64,000 nucleotides of DNA, taken from Amblyomma americanum. Taxonomy: Eukaryota; Arthropoda; Arachnida; Ixodida; Ixodidae. Of this stretch, positions 32,131 through 42,650 are shown one piece after another. A model generated the notes under the pieces. It searched no databases, was not told where the DNA came from, and saw nothing but the letters and a program-made list of their open reading frames with translations. Both the position numbers and the translations under genes were made by a program. Where the stretch lies: positions 189,793,257 to 189,857,256 of the forward strand of contig NC_135502.1 of the NCBI RefSeq assembly GCF_052857255.1, in the 5' to 3' direction. How positions within the stretch are numbered: the first letter of the stretch is position 1; each line of letters begins with the position of its first letter.

Positions 32131-32921
32131 TGTAGGAAGCCTGCTAGATTCCCGCCGTGGCGTCTGCGCTGCATCCCGCGTCGCTCTCTTTCCCTTTCTC
32201 CCGCCTCGGGCGGCGGAGCGACGGCTGGTGGCTAATCGCTGTCATTCGGCTGCAGCTCCGCCCCCGGCTTCCCAAGGGCCTTTGCCATTGGTGACTTTTG
32301 GCGGGAATTCGGGACCCGTTTGGGGTGGTCGCGCGGCGCGCGACCGTCCGAGCGGGGCCCAGAGAGAGAGACCCCTCCGAGACAGCGTAAGGTGCGTACG
32401 TTACTGTTCGTCCGGGCCGGCCTCTGCCGTTCGGACCAGTTCATACTCGAGCTCGCCAGCGTGGGTCCTCGATCCGCCGCGGCTCGAGCCTGTCCAGGGG
32501 TCGAACGACCTCTGACAGGCGCACCTTGCGTTGACTGCCCACTCTCTCTCGCAAACGGCCCAACGGCCGACACGAGAGAGATCACTGCACTGCCGCGGGG
32601 ACAATCTCCTGCAGCGGCGTGCTAGCGGCGCGCATTTCTCTTGTTGCCCCGAGCGCGCACCGGAGCCTTGCTCTGAGCGCGCCCCGGGACGGGGTGACTG
32701 TTGAGTGTGTGTATGTACCGCTGGAGGACGGCGTCAATAAACGTCTCCTTTGTGACTTGGAGGCCTGTTTCTTACGGCGAGCTGCTCTCCTCTCTGCAGA
32801 GGTTGAACGCCGCCGCAGCAGTGCCCCAGGGTGCGTGTGGTGACGGCTGATCGAGGCCCTTGGCTCGCACGAAGCTCGAACCCGCGGTGGGTAGTGGCCA
32901 GTGCCTACTGATAAACCCACA
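32131..32921. mobile_element. Solo LTR (791 bp) inside PLE-2, TSD TGTT
   Basis: A GC-rich block starting TGTAGGAAGCC and ending ATAAACCCACA, bounded by TGTT on both sides (32127-32130, 32922-32925). TG...CA ends plus a 4-bp duplication are the hallmarks of an LTR. It contains AATAAA (32736-32741) on the plus strand followed by a GT-rich stretch, a plausible poly(A) site, and no protein signature. Internal recombination between two LTRs would leave this. All long frames inside it (for example 32123-32515 plus, 32232-32585 minus) are unlikely to be genes. Family not determined (Gypsy or BEL both possible). Confidence 0.8.
32736..32741 (+). promoter_or_regulatory. Putative poly(A) signal of the solo LTR
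   Basis: AATAAA in CAATAAACGTCTCC, 185 bases before the LTR end, followed by TTTGTGACTTGG. It would mark the R region if the LTR is read on the plus strand. Confidence 0.5.
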
Positions 32922-32925
32922 TGTT

Positions 32926-33609
32926 CTAGGTAAGATTTAGCTCGATTACGGGAAGTCTTGAAGGCTGTAACTTACATCGCCGTAAGGTGTCGACGCCTGC
33001 AGAAACACATCGGTCTGCCTCATGCTCGGGGAAAATACGAGAAATCTGATGAACGAACGTGAGCGGCTCCGCTGAAGACGATCTTGGCTCCAGAGCAAAC
33101 TTAGGTCCCAACGAGAGAACAGATTTCACATGTTCAGGAAGATCCAGTCCTTGTGGCGTATGGATGACACACCGAAGTGAACGTGACTTAATGTCAAGCT
33201 GTCCTCTGAGATAGTCCAGTTGTCGCTGCCAAATGAAGTCCGTAGTCTGGCTGACAAGCCGCTGGCACTCTCGTAACGTCTTCCCTGCTGTGAAAGGGCT
33301 TGACCTTTTGTGAACCAAAAGGTGGAGATATTCCCTATAAAGGCGAGCTAGACGAAACGACTCAGCCTTTAAAATGTTGCACACTCTGACGCCATGACCT
33401 CGTGATGGGATAAACCCTCCGAACAGACGCCTCACTTCATCCGGAAGCATATTGTTCCGGCAGCAGAACGAGAGTGTCCTAGCGCGGTTGGTCATGACAC
33501 TAATGATGGTGATGACAGTCGAAAGGTCCACAGAACACACGAAAGGGCCCGTTGTACTAGAAATATAATTCAGAAGGGTAGAAACTTGGGCTTGTTGGTA
33601 CATTTTCAA
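32926..33609 (-). pseudogene. N-terminal region of the PLE-2 protein
   Basis: A 227-residue open stretch from 33609 (ATG in TTGAAAATGTACC). It has a basic middle (RLARLYREYLHLLVHKRSS) and ends VKSVLSLGPKFALEPRSSSA then PLTFVHQISRIFPE, the conserved lead-in to the PLE DKG block. The stop at 32926 lies right beside the solo LTR. Rejoining across the LTR still leaves a TAG and a frame change before LCLLPADNEGG, so the gene was probably damaged besides the LTR insertion. Confidence 0.8.
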
Positions 33610-33625
33610 AGGTAGAATTGGTAGA

Positions 33626-33761
33626 CCACCCGTCTTTCACGAAATAAATCTTATGTTGAAAGTTAGCGCTTTGTGGTGTTGCCTTTCTGTGTCCCTGTGT
33701 TTTTTTGCGCTACCAATGCTACCCTTGAAAATGTACCAACAAGCCCAAGTTTCTACCCTTC
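33626..33761 (+). repeat. Inverted PLE-2 terminus (3' end plus about 40 nt of 5' start)
   Basis: ACCACCCGTCTTTCACGAAA to TTTTTTGCGCTACCAAT is the reverse complement of 30330-30425. It is followed directly by GCTACCCTTGAAAATGTACC and CCAAGTTTCTACCCTTCT, which repeat the beginning of the minus-strand unit (33570-33612). The short extension past the 3' end into the next unit's start matches what PLE-1 shows at 46953-46999. Confidence 0.85.
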
Positions 33762-33811
33762 TATCAGACTAGGATCTGCGTTTCACGGAAGCCAGCTTCA
33801 AGGTTGTTGAG

Positions 33812-34043
33812 TTTTAGGAGGTTCAACGTACCAAAGCGGCTCAAGCTGTGACGGACGCCGTAGTGAAAGGAAGCAAAAATTTCAACTTCCAGAAATTCGT
33901 TAACGCGTACTGGTATCGCAGAGCTCACGGAGTTCTAAAATTATGTGTGCAATGAAATTCGACAGCCGCGGCCAGGATTTAATCTTTGTCTCACGGGCAA
34001 GCAGCCGAGCGCCATAACCACGCAGCCATTGAGGCGGATCCAC
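33812..34043 (-). mobile_element. tRNA-derived SINE (subfamily b), divergent
   Basis: Same order as 1271-1507: GTTCAACGTACCAAAGCGGC, GACGCCGTAGTGAAAGG, core, and AGCCGCGGCCAGGATTTAAT, whose B box is eroded. The head is at the right end. It begins about 40 bp beyond the PLE-2 duplication. Confidence 0.8.
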
Positions 34044-34329
34044 CTTCTAGGACTCTGTCCTTGTCTCGTGCTCTGATAAAGTTTCCTTATGTTGAAAAAC
34101 TCCTCAAACTACGACTCGGAACATCGTATTAATCCGAAGGATGAAACCGTTAGAAAACAAGTTTTCCCATGCGTCCACCCCGTCTCATACAGCTATGCGA
34201 TAGTAATGGACGGGCAAAGCGCCACTTGTCTATTGGCAGCGTCTGATAAAGTGGATGAGGTGGAAGCAACGACTCAAAGGAAGAGATAAGGAGTAGGAAG
34301 GAAGAACGGCTGCAAAATGAACTTAGAAA

Positions 34330-34588
34330 CGGGTTCGTACCCTACCGCAGCGGCAACGTTTTTATGGAGGAAAAACGCTAAGGCGCCCGTGTGCTCTGCG
34401 ATGTCAGTGCACGTTAAAGATCCCCAGGTGGTCAAAATTATTCCGGAGCCCTCTACTACGGCACCTCCTTCTTCCTTTCTTCCTTCAATCCCTCCCTTAT
34501 CCCTTCCCTTACGGCGCGGTTCAGGTGTCCAACGATATATGAGACAGATACTGCGCCATTTCCTTTGCCCAAGACCAATTATTATTAA
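34330..34588 (+). mobile_element. tRNA-derived SINE (long form), truncated in the head
   Basis: Begins at the B box (GGGTTCGTACCC), so the A box is missing. Core and tail are complete, ending CCAATTATTATTAAAG. Loss of the A box should silence Pol III transcription. Confidence 0.88.
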
Positions 34589-36250
34589 AGTTAGTTCGCC
34601 TCCTGTAAGGCTGCATTGTTCTGCCAGTTCACTGTATTGCGCCCGTACGTGTTACAGACAAGAAAAAACGGGTGCATTAACATGAGGCTTTCAGAACACT
34701 AGAAGTCTTCAGAAAATAAATCAAGTAACCCGGAAACCATTGTTTCACGGGAATTGAACGGAGGTTTTTTTTTGTTGCTACTGAAGTATTGTGCATTCAT
34801 AATGGTCGCCGCAAAAGGATAGTTGCTGAGGTTTTTGATATTTCAATAAAAGCATGTGGCTGTGTTTGCCAGCATTCCGTAGCCTTGGCTTTTAGAGAAA
34901 CGGGCCAGAGCCATCGGTGATAACACAAGTAACCACGAAGGAATTACGGTAATGGCAACTCAAGCTTAATGAAACTGTGCAAGGGGTTGTACTTGAGGTT
35001 TGACTATTGAATTAATGCATGATTTTCAGCAAAGAACAGCTGCAATTTCAGCAACGTGTGTGTCGTTTCGTACAAGTCCTGTGTTCAGCAGCGCTGTTTT
35101 TAAATAGATAAAGGCTGCCAACACGATCAGTCTGGCGTTCCTGAATTTGAATTGCAGCGCCCAACATTGCTGTCGCGTCATAACTCCTTCCAAATTTTCC
35201 ACTGAGTTTCTGGAACAGAAGAATGTATTAAGCGTGATTTCGGCGATCTCAATAGATGTTAACGCATCACCGTGAACTACGCTCTTCGTCGCATGTCTGC
35301 TTAAGGTCAGATAAACATTTATCGTCTTTTACACCACGTGGATATGTGCATAAGCATAGTTGGTGCTTAAATTTGCTAGAAAACATGTTACACCCACAAG
35401 CTCTCTAAGACACGGGATTTCAAGGCTATTTGCTGAACCATTTGGGCTGCTGGAATGGAGCAAACCACTCAACTGCATAGGAGTAGAGAAATCGCGCTCT
35501 GCACAGAAGGCAAGAAAACCGCTGGGATCAACTGTGCAAGTTTTCAATGAAGTACACAATCTATTTTTTTTCCTTTTTCTTGCTGCTGCTAAACATAAAG
35601 ATGAGCTTAGTAAAACACGTATTTTGATTTTACATTATTTTACACAGCAGAAATTGCAAATGAATAAAAGCTGCGAAAAAATGCGGTTTGCGGTTTTCCA
35701 CTCTATTTTTGATAAACTACCTGATTTTGGCGATACGAAGCATTGAAAAGAATACGTCCAACTGAATAATGCTCATCAAGATTCCGACAGCTGCATTTGG
35801 AAGAAAAGCCGAGAATTTAATTTTCCCGAATTTCGACCACGTCGTTTCCTTAACGTGCACTCGCATGGCTCAACCCGTGTACACGTTTTACATTTCACAG
35901 CTATCAAAATACAGCCGTGATGCCCAGAATTCGGCTTCATGGCCTTGAACACGACAGCTTAAAGCCACTGCTGCTAAGTCACCTCGGAGTGCTTTTCCGC
36001 TGTGGGATGTTGGTCGCATTACGCGAAAGCAGGGCAAGATATCTTGCAGTAAATTCTGCTACGAAAATATCGTTAGAGCACCTACACGGATGCCGAGACG
36101 CCTGTTTGCTGGTGACTCGAACTGAAATTATTAATTTATTTTCTGCAACTTCTTCAGAACAAATTACTTTAAATGAATTCTATCAAAAGTGTACTACTTT
36201 ATAAAAATTCTACGGTAACATTGGACCGAAAAAGATGCAGGCAGGCACTG
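34589..36250. other. No gene recognised; SINE scrap at 35826-35885
   Basis: 35826-35885 reads AATTTCGACCACG...TTAACGTGCACTCGCATGG, a minus-strand fragment of the SINE core. The rest shows no coding or RNA signal; the 128-codon frame at 35360 plus has no recognisable domain. Confidence 0.5.
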
Positions 36251-36261
36251 ATGCACTCACG

Positions 36262-36650
36262 TTTCCTTCATCATGATTGGTCCGTCGACAGCCGGTTGGT
36301 TGGTATTTGTGCACCGTGGCCAGCGTGTACGGGTGACCAACGGTCAGCGGCGTTTTGAGCCGCACGATGAGGAAATCTGCATCGCGGCTCATGGTGTCAA
36401 CGGCCAATCCGCGTGGCTTGGACAAACGCGATGCCGTGCCATCGAGCACGGCCACGCATATGTCCTTGAGCGTGTCCGGCCTAGCCTTGAGCACCAACTT
36501 AGAGTGGCCTTGGACACACGGAGGTGTGCTTCGACGCGTGCAGTGATGTTCATAGCTGGCCCCAAGGTCGCCCCTTCGAGAACAACCACGGAGCATGAGG
36601 AGTGCTCGTCTTGCTTTGTCAAGCTCATAGACTCACGTGACGTATTGGTA
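36262..36650 (-). pseudogene. M1 aminopeptidase N-terminal-domain-like exon, frameshifted
   Basis: Minus-strand reading: FTNTSRESMSLTKQDEHSS, LEGATLGPAMNITARVEAHL, RVSKAT, then after a one-base frame change KLVLKARPDTLKDICVAVLD and SRDADFLIVRLKTPLTVGHP with YTLATVHKYQP. The pattern of a beta strand F.G.V.I, a basic LxLxA block and a final hydrophobic-x-(V/L)xLxxPLxxGxxYxL strand is the N-terminal saddle domain of M1 (gluzincin) aminopeptidases, cell-surface enzymes that trim peptide N termini. The exon would end at GGAAAC with GTGAGT (good donor) near 36262. It lies 1.8 kb downstream, same strand, of a membrane-anchor-like exon. The frameshift (near 36525) means pseudogene or sequence error. 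The catalytic HEXXH domain is not in the window. Confidence 0.45.
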
Positions 36651-36659
36651 AAGCTGCGG

Positions 36660-38485
36660 CGCTAAGACGTTTATACATGCGCTAGGTTTTTTCCTGTTCT
36701 CACTAATTCCTTTTACGAACGGATCCTTACCGTGATCTTACCATAGAGGAGTCGCTTTTCTAGTATAATACAACCTAGTATCACTGTCGTACGGGAGACT
36801 TGAATCCCATTAGTGTCAATTGCTGCGGAATTTTTGGTTGTCATTTATGCCCGCCGCAGCAAAGCAAGCAACACATCAATGGTCGTTAAAAAAGCGCGAG
36901 TCAAACCTCAGCTATGTATATGGATCTATAATTTCTTTTAAATCCTAAATATAAACTAATATTTAGTCACAAAAATAATGAAGTAGCGGAGTGGCACATG
37001 AGCACGTAAATTTGGGAAAAATTAAGAGATTCAGTGCATTTCACACCACAACACATATTGTTTAGATATTACATAGATGTCTCCCAACTTTTGTCTTGCG
37101 CGAAAGCCTCTGCAACTCACAAGTAGCTATATAGTTTTTTCTTTGTTTGTATCTTTCTTCACGAGAACTAATATTATTTCCAAGAAAAACGATTATAAGC
37201 AGTTTTTTTTAACTTTACGTTTCTTGACCGTACGTTTCTTGGTACATTTCTTGGCCGTGTAGAGGAGCTAATCGCATCCTTTAAGCTCTAAATGTATGCA
37301 GATAAGTGAAGCCATTTTAAACACCTTTCGAGATCTTTTCGTATTTGAGATGCCCTATGGGCTCTGCTATAAAGCTGCGAAAGCAACACCGTTTCCTGCT
37401 TACTTCTGGCAGAGACTGTACGGAGCTATTTTTTTATGCTCTTGTGTAGAGTGGAGAGTTGAAAGTGCTGAGAACTCTGTGCTCTAATGGTGATCTCTAA
37501 GGGCACCTTTTTTCATATTTTTGTTGCATTCTTATCACTAATTAAATTTAGAGGGAGGCGACAGCTGCAAAGGAGTTCCAAGTCAGGTTCCCAAGCAAGG
37601 TGGCAGAATGGCATAAAAAGCTTGAATTCCGGTTGTGCCGCACGCCAGTCGTTGGCTCAAGGCAGGGCCACAGATTTCATATTCTAAAGAACATTACAAC
37701 CAGCACAGAATTCGAGGATGACACGCAGAATGACAAGGTTAGCTATTTAGCCGTTATTTTGTTCTCACAGAGAGTAAGTCAGCAACGTCCACAAATATCA
37801 ACAATGACCTCTACGCCTGGGTTTCGCCCATTTCAGTATTAGTGTAATATTCACGGCAGCGTTTACAGCTGTTAAGTCATGTGTTTCGCTGATCAACATA
37901 ACTAATTTATAATTTTCTGCTCTTTCACCGTGTGTCGACGCGTCACAGAGGCATCAGGCAACGCAGCTGAATATATTACGTTACACTAGACGAGAGCAAA
38001 GATGGGGGTACAGGATTCGCCACTCTGTTCTTCACGTTGTCATCAGAGTCGCGCGCCGACTCGGTATCAGGAGCAGCGCATGCGTTAGCCACAGGCCAAG
38101 AACACAGCGAAAGCTCTACAATGCTCACAGAACACAGGTTCCCATCTAGTATATGGAAAGCAATCACGACTGACAAAAAACATCCATGCAAGTGCTCCTG
38201 CGGAGAAACTTAACTCAAGGTTTCATTCGCGGCAATTTGCGGCAGATACTTCACTTAGCTGATATTCCACAGAGCGGACGAAATGAAGCATAGCGAGCGA
38301 TTGTCCTAAATGTTTGGGGCTAATATTCTTTCGCTCATCAGGAATTGAAGACTACTAAAATGATGACTCTGTGCGCCTGCTGTATTGCGACGTATGCAGC
38401 ATTCTTTCGTGCTTTAACATTCCTCGGACATTGCTGGTTAATAATGCCCCTATAAGTACGTTAACCACTCAGCGTACGCACATTT
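36660..38485. other. No gene recognised; possible intron
   Basis: No SINE, LINE or coding signature was seen. If the two flanking minus-strand exon candidates belong together this would be their intron. Confidence 0.4.
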
Positions 38486-38488
38486 CAC

Positions 38489-38965
38489 CTTGTACAGTAG
38501 AAACACTTCTTCGTCATAGGTACACTGAGCTGAACACCGGCTCCCTTCTGTTCACATTGCCCTGTAATCATTTCCGGCCAGAGAATTCTTTTCTCACCGG
38601 TCCGGTACACAGTTACTTCGTAACACTCCGGCTTGACGTCATCCGGCAGGCCCCCCTGATGCTTGTCTTCGCCTACCGGCTGCATGATCGGCTTGTCCAG
38701 ACCATAGCCCTCCCGAGACGCCACACACTCAGGAGGCGGTGGGATGGGCCCGGTTGGGTCCTCTCCTGTTTCTGGGGCATATCCCACGGCTGTCGAGGAT
38801 GACGGTCTTGGAGGGCGAGTGAGCAGCCAAATTACTAATCCAGCCATAAATGACGTAGTTATGACGATTAGGAGAACCCATAACACCGTCCCGAGGGGTC
38901 AGCGCTTTAGCAGACATCGGGGGTGGCGGCGAAGGCATAATCGTGGGAAGGTTGGAGGCCTGCAC
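38489..38965 (-). CDS. Candidate exon of a single-pass membrane protein (partial)
   Basis: Minus strand. 38886-38485 is open and reads a strong hydrophobic segment LWVLLIVITTSFMAGLVIWL, then the Pro/Thr-rich stalk-like RPPRPSSSTAVGYAPETGED with PIPPPPECVASRE, and ECYEVTVYRTGEKRIL. Upstream in the next frame, 38965-38870 reads MQASNLPTIMPSPPPPMSAK and ALTPRDGV, a plausible short cytoplasmic N terminus; a one-base frame change near 38880 would join them. A donor site ACAAG with GTGAAA ends the open stretch at 38489. The arrangement tail-anchor-stalk fits a type II membrane protein, as in M1 aminopeptidases, whose domain-like exon follows on the same strand. No family match is recognised for the exon itself. 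Confidence 0.4.
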
Positions 38966-39091
38966 AAAACGATCGTATTAATGCTTGTGATGCCAAGTTT
39001 ATAGTCAGTGTATTTTTAGTGAAAAGAAACTCTGAGAAACTATATTTACACATGCAGAAGATAGCATATATACGAGTGAATATAATGAAAA

Positions 39092-39360
39092 TAATAATAA
39101 TAATTGGTTTTTGGGGAAAGGAAATGGCGCGGTATCTGTCTGATATATTCGTTGGACACCTGAATTGAGCCGTAAGGGAAGAAATAAAAGAAGGAGTGAA
39201 AGAAGAAAGGGAGAAGAGGGGCCGTAGTGGGGGGCTCCAGACTAATTTCGATCACCTGGGGATCTTTAACGTGCACTGACATCGCACAGCACACGGGCGG
39301 CTTAGCGTTTTTCCTCCATAAAAACGCAGCCGCCACGGCCGGGTTTGAACCCGGGAACTC
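39092..39360 (-). mobile_element. tRNA-derived SINE, head-truncated, 13-bp TSD
   Basis: AATATAATGAAAA flanks exactly (39079-39091 and 39361-39373). On the minus strand the element starts at the B box (GAGTTCCCGGGTTCAAACCC), lacking the A box, and ends with the CCAATTATTATTATTAT tail. Because the duplication encloses the truncated form, it inserted as a 5'-truncated copy rather than losing its head later. Confidence 0.92.
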
Positions 39361-39373
39361 AATATAATGAAAA

Positions 39374-42234
39374 CAACTTCCCTTTTTTAGCATGAATTCT
39401 TGAAAAGATACATGAAGCCTCATTGTCACTGCGAAAATCACACAGTGCACCATAAATCAGAATACAAACGCTTTGTAAGGTAAAATTCAATTTCTCTTAC
39501 AGAGTCGTGATCTAAAAACTTTGTGAGGCAGGTGAAGATTTTACAGCCTATTAATGGCGGGCCACGCATGCCACATCTGGCTTCTTGTGAGCAGAGCTCC
39601 GTGATTACCGCGAGAAGGCATATGCGAGAAACACTTCCAATAACAGAACAATAAACGTTGCGCTACGGAGACACCTGTGAAAAGATTGCACTGCTTGTGC
39701 AATACAGTAGCGTGTCGTATAGCATGAAACTAGTATTGAAATCAGTAGGGAGATCTGTATCAATGCTGCTTGCTATATTTTGTCCAAAAGAACAATTATT
39801 TGCATTGTGTCGTTACTGATAGAGGGCATGGTATAGATTTAGGGTATGTTTAAAGCGACAGCGCAGCTCGTATCATAGGCATCGTCCAAGAAAAGATGGC
39901 GAAGGCTTGCGCGTAATAAGCTCGTTTCGATTCCTCCCCCCCCCCCCCCCCCATTACAGCCTTTTTGCCGCTGTGTGTGACGGTACAGTGAAAGTGATTC
40001 TGTCTTGCGTCGCTGTATCCAGCGTCTCGAAGTGCTTTTACTCAGAACTCCGGAAGACTCATAAGCCTCGTTTTGCCAATGCTGCCCGGTCGTCATTTTA
40101 TATCTTCGAACTTAAAGGCAATTGATGGAGACAACACGTAAAACACGTTCAAATTTGGAGCCTAGATATTAAAATAAGATTAAGCTTGAGCTATCTTTGG
40201 CTGCGTCAACACTGCAGAGGCTACAAACTTGAGACACTAATTATAGCAGGCTGATGATATATGAAAGAGGCCAAATTAAATGTTCTCTGACAGTTGAGAA
40301 TATCCTTAGGCTCTACACTGCACTGGTCAGAAATGAGCTGGTGCTCAGTGGGCCGAGGAGAGAGAGACGAAAAATAACTATCTCACTACAGCTGATCACA
40401 CACTCATTTTTATTTGACAAGGAGTGGCACTGCGCCGCCTTCACGCCAGGGAATCCTAAATTAATGCATCTAAAGCAAATTCGAAAGTCACGGAACTGAT
40501 ATTTCGTGAAACGTATCTTGTTATCAGTCACATGCTTTCTCTCACACTTGCCGATGCATCTAATATCAGGCGGTTTGAGGAAATCCACGAGCAGGCTTTA
40601 GAAACCACTGGCACACCGTACATGAAAGAACAAACCCCAAGGACTATAGACCAGAAACCAAGAAGTGCAGCATTGTTATGAGCTGGTCGTTGCAGAGTAC
40701 ACTTGCTGAGTTAGAACCAGCTCTTGGGCTCGGTGGATCCTGGAGACTTTTGTCCCTTATAGTACAACAAAGAGTAGAGTCACCGATCTTCTCTGCAAAC
40801 CCTAGTGCCATAACCAGGAACACAGTGACAACCAGCATGCAACCGCCGTTGTCAGCCGAGTTACTAATGATTTTATTGTTTAAACAAAATAATTTGCAAA
40901 TTGTAAAATTTCACACATGTCTGCCATTTGCAAAGCACTCAACGCACAGTCCATTGTGCTCATCTTAGGAAACTGCTGATGTGGCTAATGCAAGTAGTGC
41001 TTAGAACATAGCTTTCAAAAATCCCAAGCAGCCTTTGCTTTTGCATTTCTATGAAGGGGAAATTCAAGGACACCCGTCTACTGTGCGATGTCAGTGCACC
41101 TTAACTATCACACGGACCCTCTACTAAATCACGGAACACTCTGCCACGTCGTCTCTTATAGGCCAGCTGTCGCTTTGGGACCTCAGACATACCACTTACA
41201 GACAATGTATCCCTCCAGATCCCCCAGAGACACCACGGTAAGCTGTATGTCCGCTTACACTGATGCCCGGTGCATAAAAAATTTGATTATATGTGCACGC
41301 TTACAAAGTACATTCTATTTAAATTATTGGCATCATTTCCGCTCAGGCCTTTTGTATTTGCCCGTAGGGACCGAATATTGAAAAGGGGTGTGCTACCTAG
41401 GCGGCAGCCGCAGAATACCGGTCGCATTATGAAGCCACCAGTTTTAGTTTATATGCTAGGTGTAGTCACGTGACGCACACAACACCTTTCGAAAGGGATG
41501 TCTTGTTTTTGTTTTTTTAAATGGAAACACAAAAAGGACTAATATATATTTTTGTTTCCCCTTGGAGTTTGTCCCAAATAGGTAGCATTGTAAGATTCAT
41601 TGGTTTACGTTTGATTCCCGGCTGCCGGCAACTTTTTGAGCAGGGTATTTTGTTACCAAACAGCCAGCAAAACTCAGAAGAGAAAAACCAGCTCTGCCTT
41701 GCTGATCACACGCGATAACAAGGGATTGTTTCTCGGCAGAACATTCGTTCACATTTTACGATTCCACCAAACCAATCAATACACCGCAGAAATCGGCTCT
41801 TCAGGGTAGCAATTTTTCTGTACTAATTTTTGTGCTATTGTCAACAACGTTCCCTTATGGCAATCTTAACTACTCGATGCATGCCACAGACACACTTTAA
41901 AACAAAAATTTTGCTAGGCATTGAAAAGAAATACGGGTGATCTTGCCTGGTTAGGCCAGATGCGATTTAGGTGCGCTAGAAAATCTGTTTTCAGTTTCCT
42001 GACGGTTTCGGGTCTAGGATCGCATTTCAAGGTCAAGCACACTTCAGAAACAAAAAATGCCTGACATCGGTGAGTGGGCGCATCTTTGCTAGCGCACTAA
42101 AATTGGAGGCGAACATGAACCTCCGCGTTAAGTCTATAACGTTGTAGCCCTAATGCGTTAATGCCCAATATATGCGGAATTGGTCATTGATCTCTACTTA
42201 AGAATCATAGATCGATATAGTCCTCATACATTTC
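39374..42234. other. No gene recognised; C17 tract and a SINE scrap
   Basis: 39936-39952 is a run of 17 C. 41072-41140 reads GGACACCCGTCTACTGTGCG then ATGTCAGTGCACC, a plus-strand SINE core fragment. Otherwise only short frames. Confidence 0.5.
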
Positions 42235-42430
42235 CTGGCGCCGCGGTGGAATGGTTAAGCTATGCTCCACCGCCCTGCGATTGCAGGTGCTATCAGAGGA
42301 GAGGCTGTTGTGACCCAGGTTGATCTTTTCGTGGAACCTTCCGCATCTATTCAATAAATTAACGGCGGAATGCCACAGTGGGCTGTTTCATCAAAATTCA
42401 ATGCACAGGTTTTGTAGCGATAACTGCACT
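42235..42430 (+). mobile_element. tRNA-derived SINE family S2, copy 3
   Basis: CCGCGGTGGAATGGTTAAGC (A box), CTCCACCGCCCTGCGATTGC and TGTTGTGACCCAGGTTGATC. This is the clearest of the three S2 copies. The B box region is poorly kept. Its right border is unclear, perhaps running into the GC-rich repeat that follows. Confidence 0.6.
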
Positions 42431-42484
42431 ACGCCAGCCACTTCGCGAGGTCAGCGGGGCTGCGCGCTGAGCCGTGACACCACC

Positions 42485-42650
42485 GCTCCGCCAGCTGTGC
42501 GCATGCGCGGAGTGACTTCATAGCCCGCAGCTGGTGTGCGCGCCACGCGGCTCGCCGACGGCGGAGCAGACGCCGCCCGCTTTGCCAGTTGTGCGCACGC
42601 GCGGAGTGGCGTCAGAGCACGCAGCTGGTGTGTGCGCCGCGCGCCTACAT
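42485..42650. repeat. GC-rich tandem repeat, period 94 bp, about 1.6 units
   Basis: CCAGCTGTGCGCATGCGCGG (42491) recurs as CCAGTTGTGCGCACGCGCGG (42585), each followed by AGTG, a TCA/GTCA step and GCAGCTGGTGTG. GC-rich with many CpG, unlike the surrounding AT-rich DNA. Confidence 0.7.

Larger units (their letters stand above)
30315..33773 (-). mobile_element. Penelope-like element PLE-2 with TSDs and fold-back 5' end
   Basis: Flanked by TATCAGCCTAGG (30315-30326) and TATCAGACTAGG (33762-33773), a 12-bp target duplication with one mismatch. The minus-strand element (30327-33625) has an N-terminal region, RT and GIY-YIG domains. At its 5' end a short copy of the element's own 3' end plus about 40 nt of its 5' start lies in opposite orientation (33626-33761), so both outer ends of the whole unit are the 3' end. 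Such fold-back and pseudo-LTR arrangements are characteristic of PLEs. A solo LTR splits it (32131-32921). Confidence 0.9.

Noticed and set aside
32123..32920. Several frames of 100-130 codons on both strands
   Set aside because: All fall inside the GC-rich solo LTR, low in stop codons by composition, with no family signature.
36273..36665. 130-codon plus-strand frame
   Set aside because: Antisense of the M1-like exon; the minus strand gives the recognisable beta-strand pattern and a donor site.
38371..38802. 143-codon plus-strand frame as a gene
   Set aside because: Opposite to the minus frame that has a clear membrane segment, stalk and donor; the plus frame has no recognisable domain or start context.
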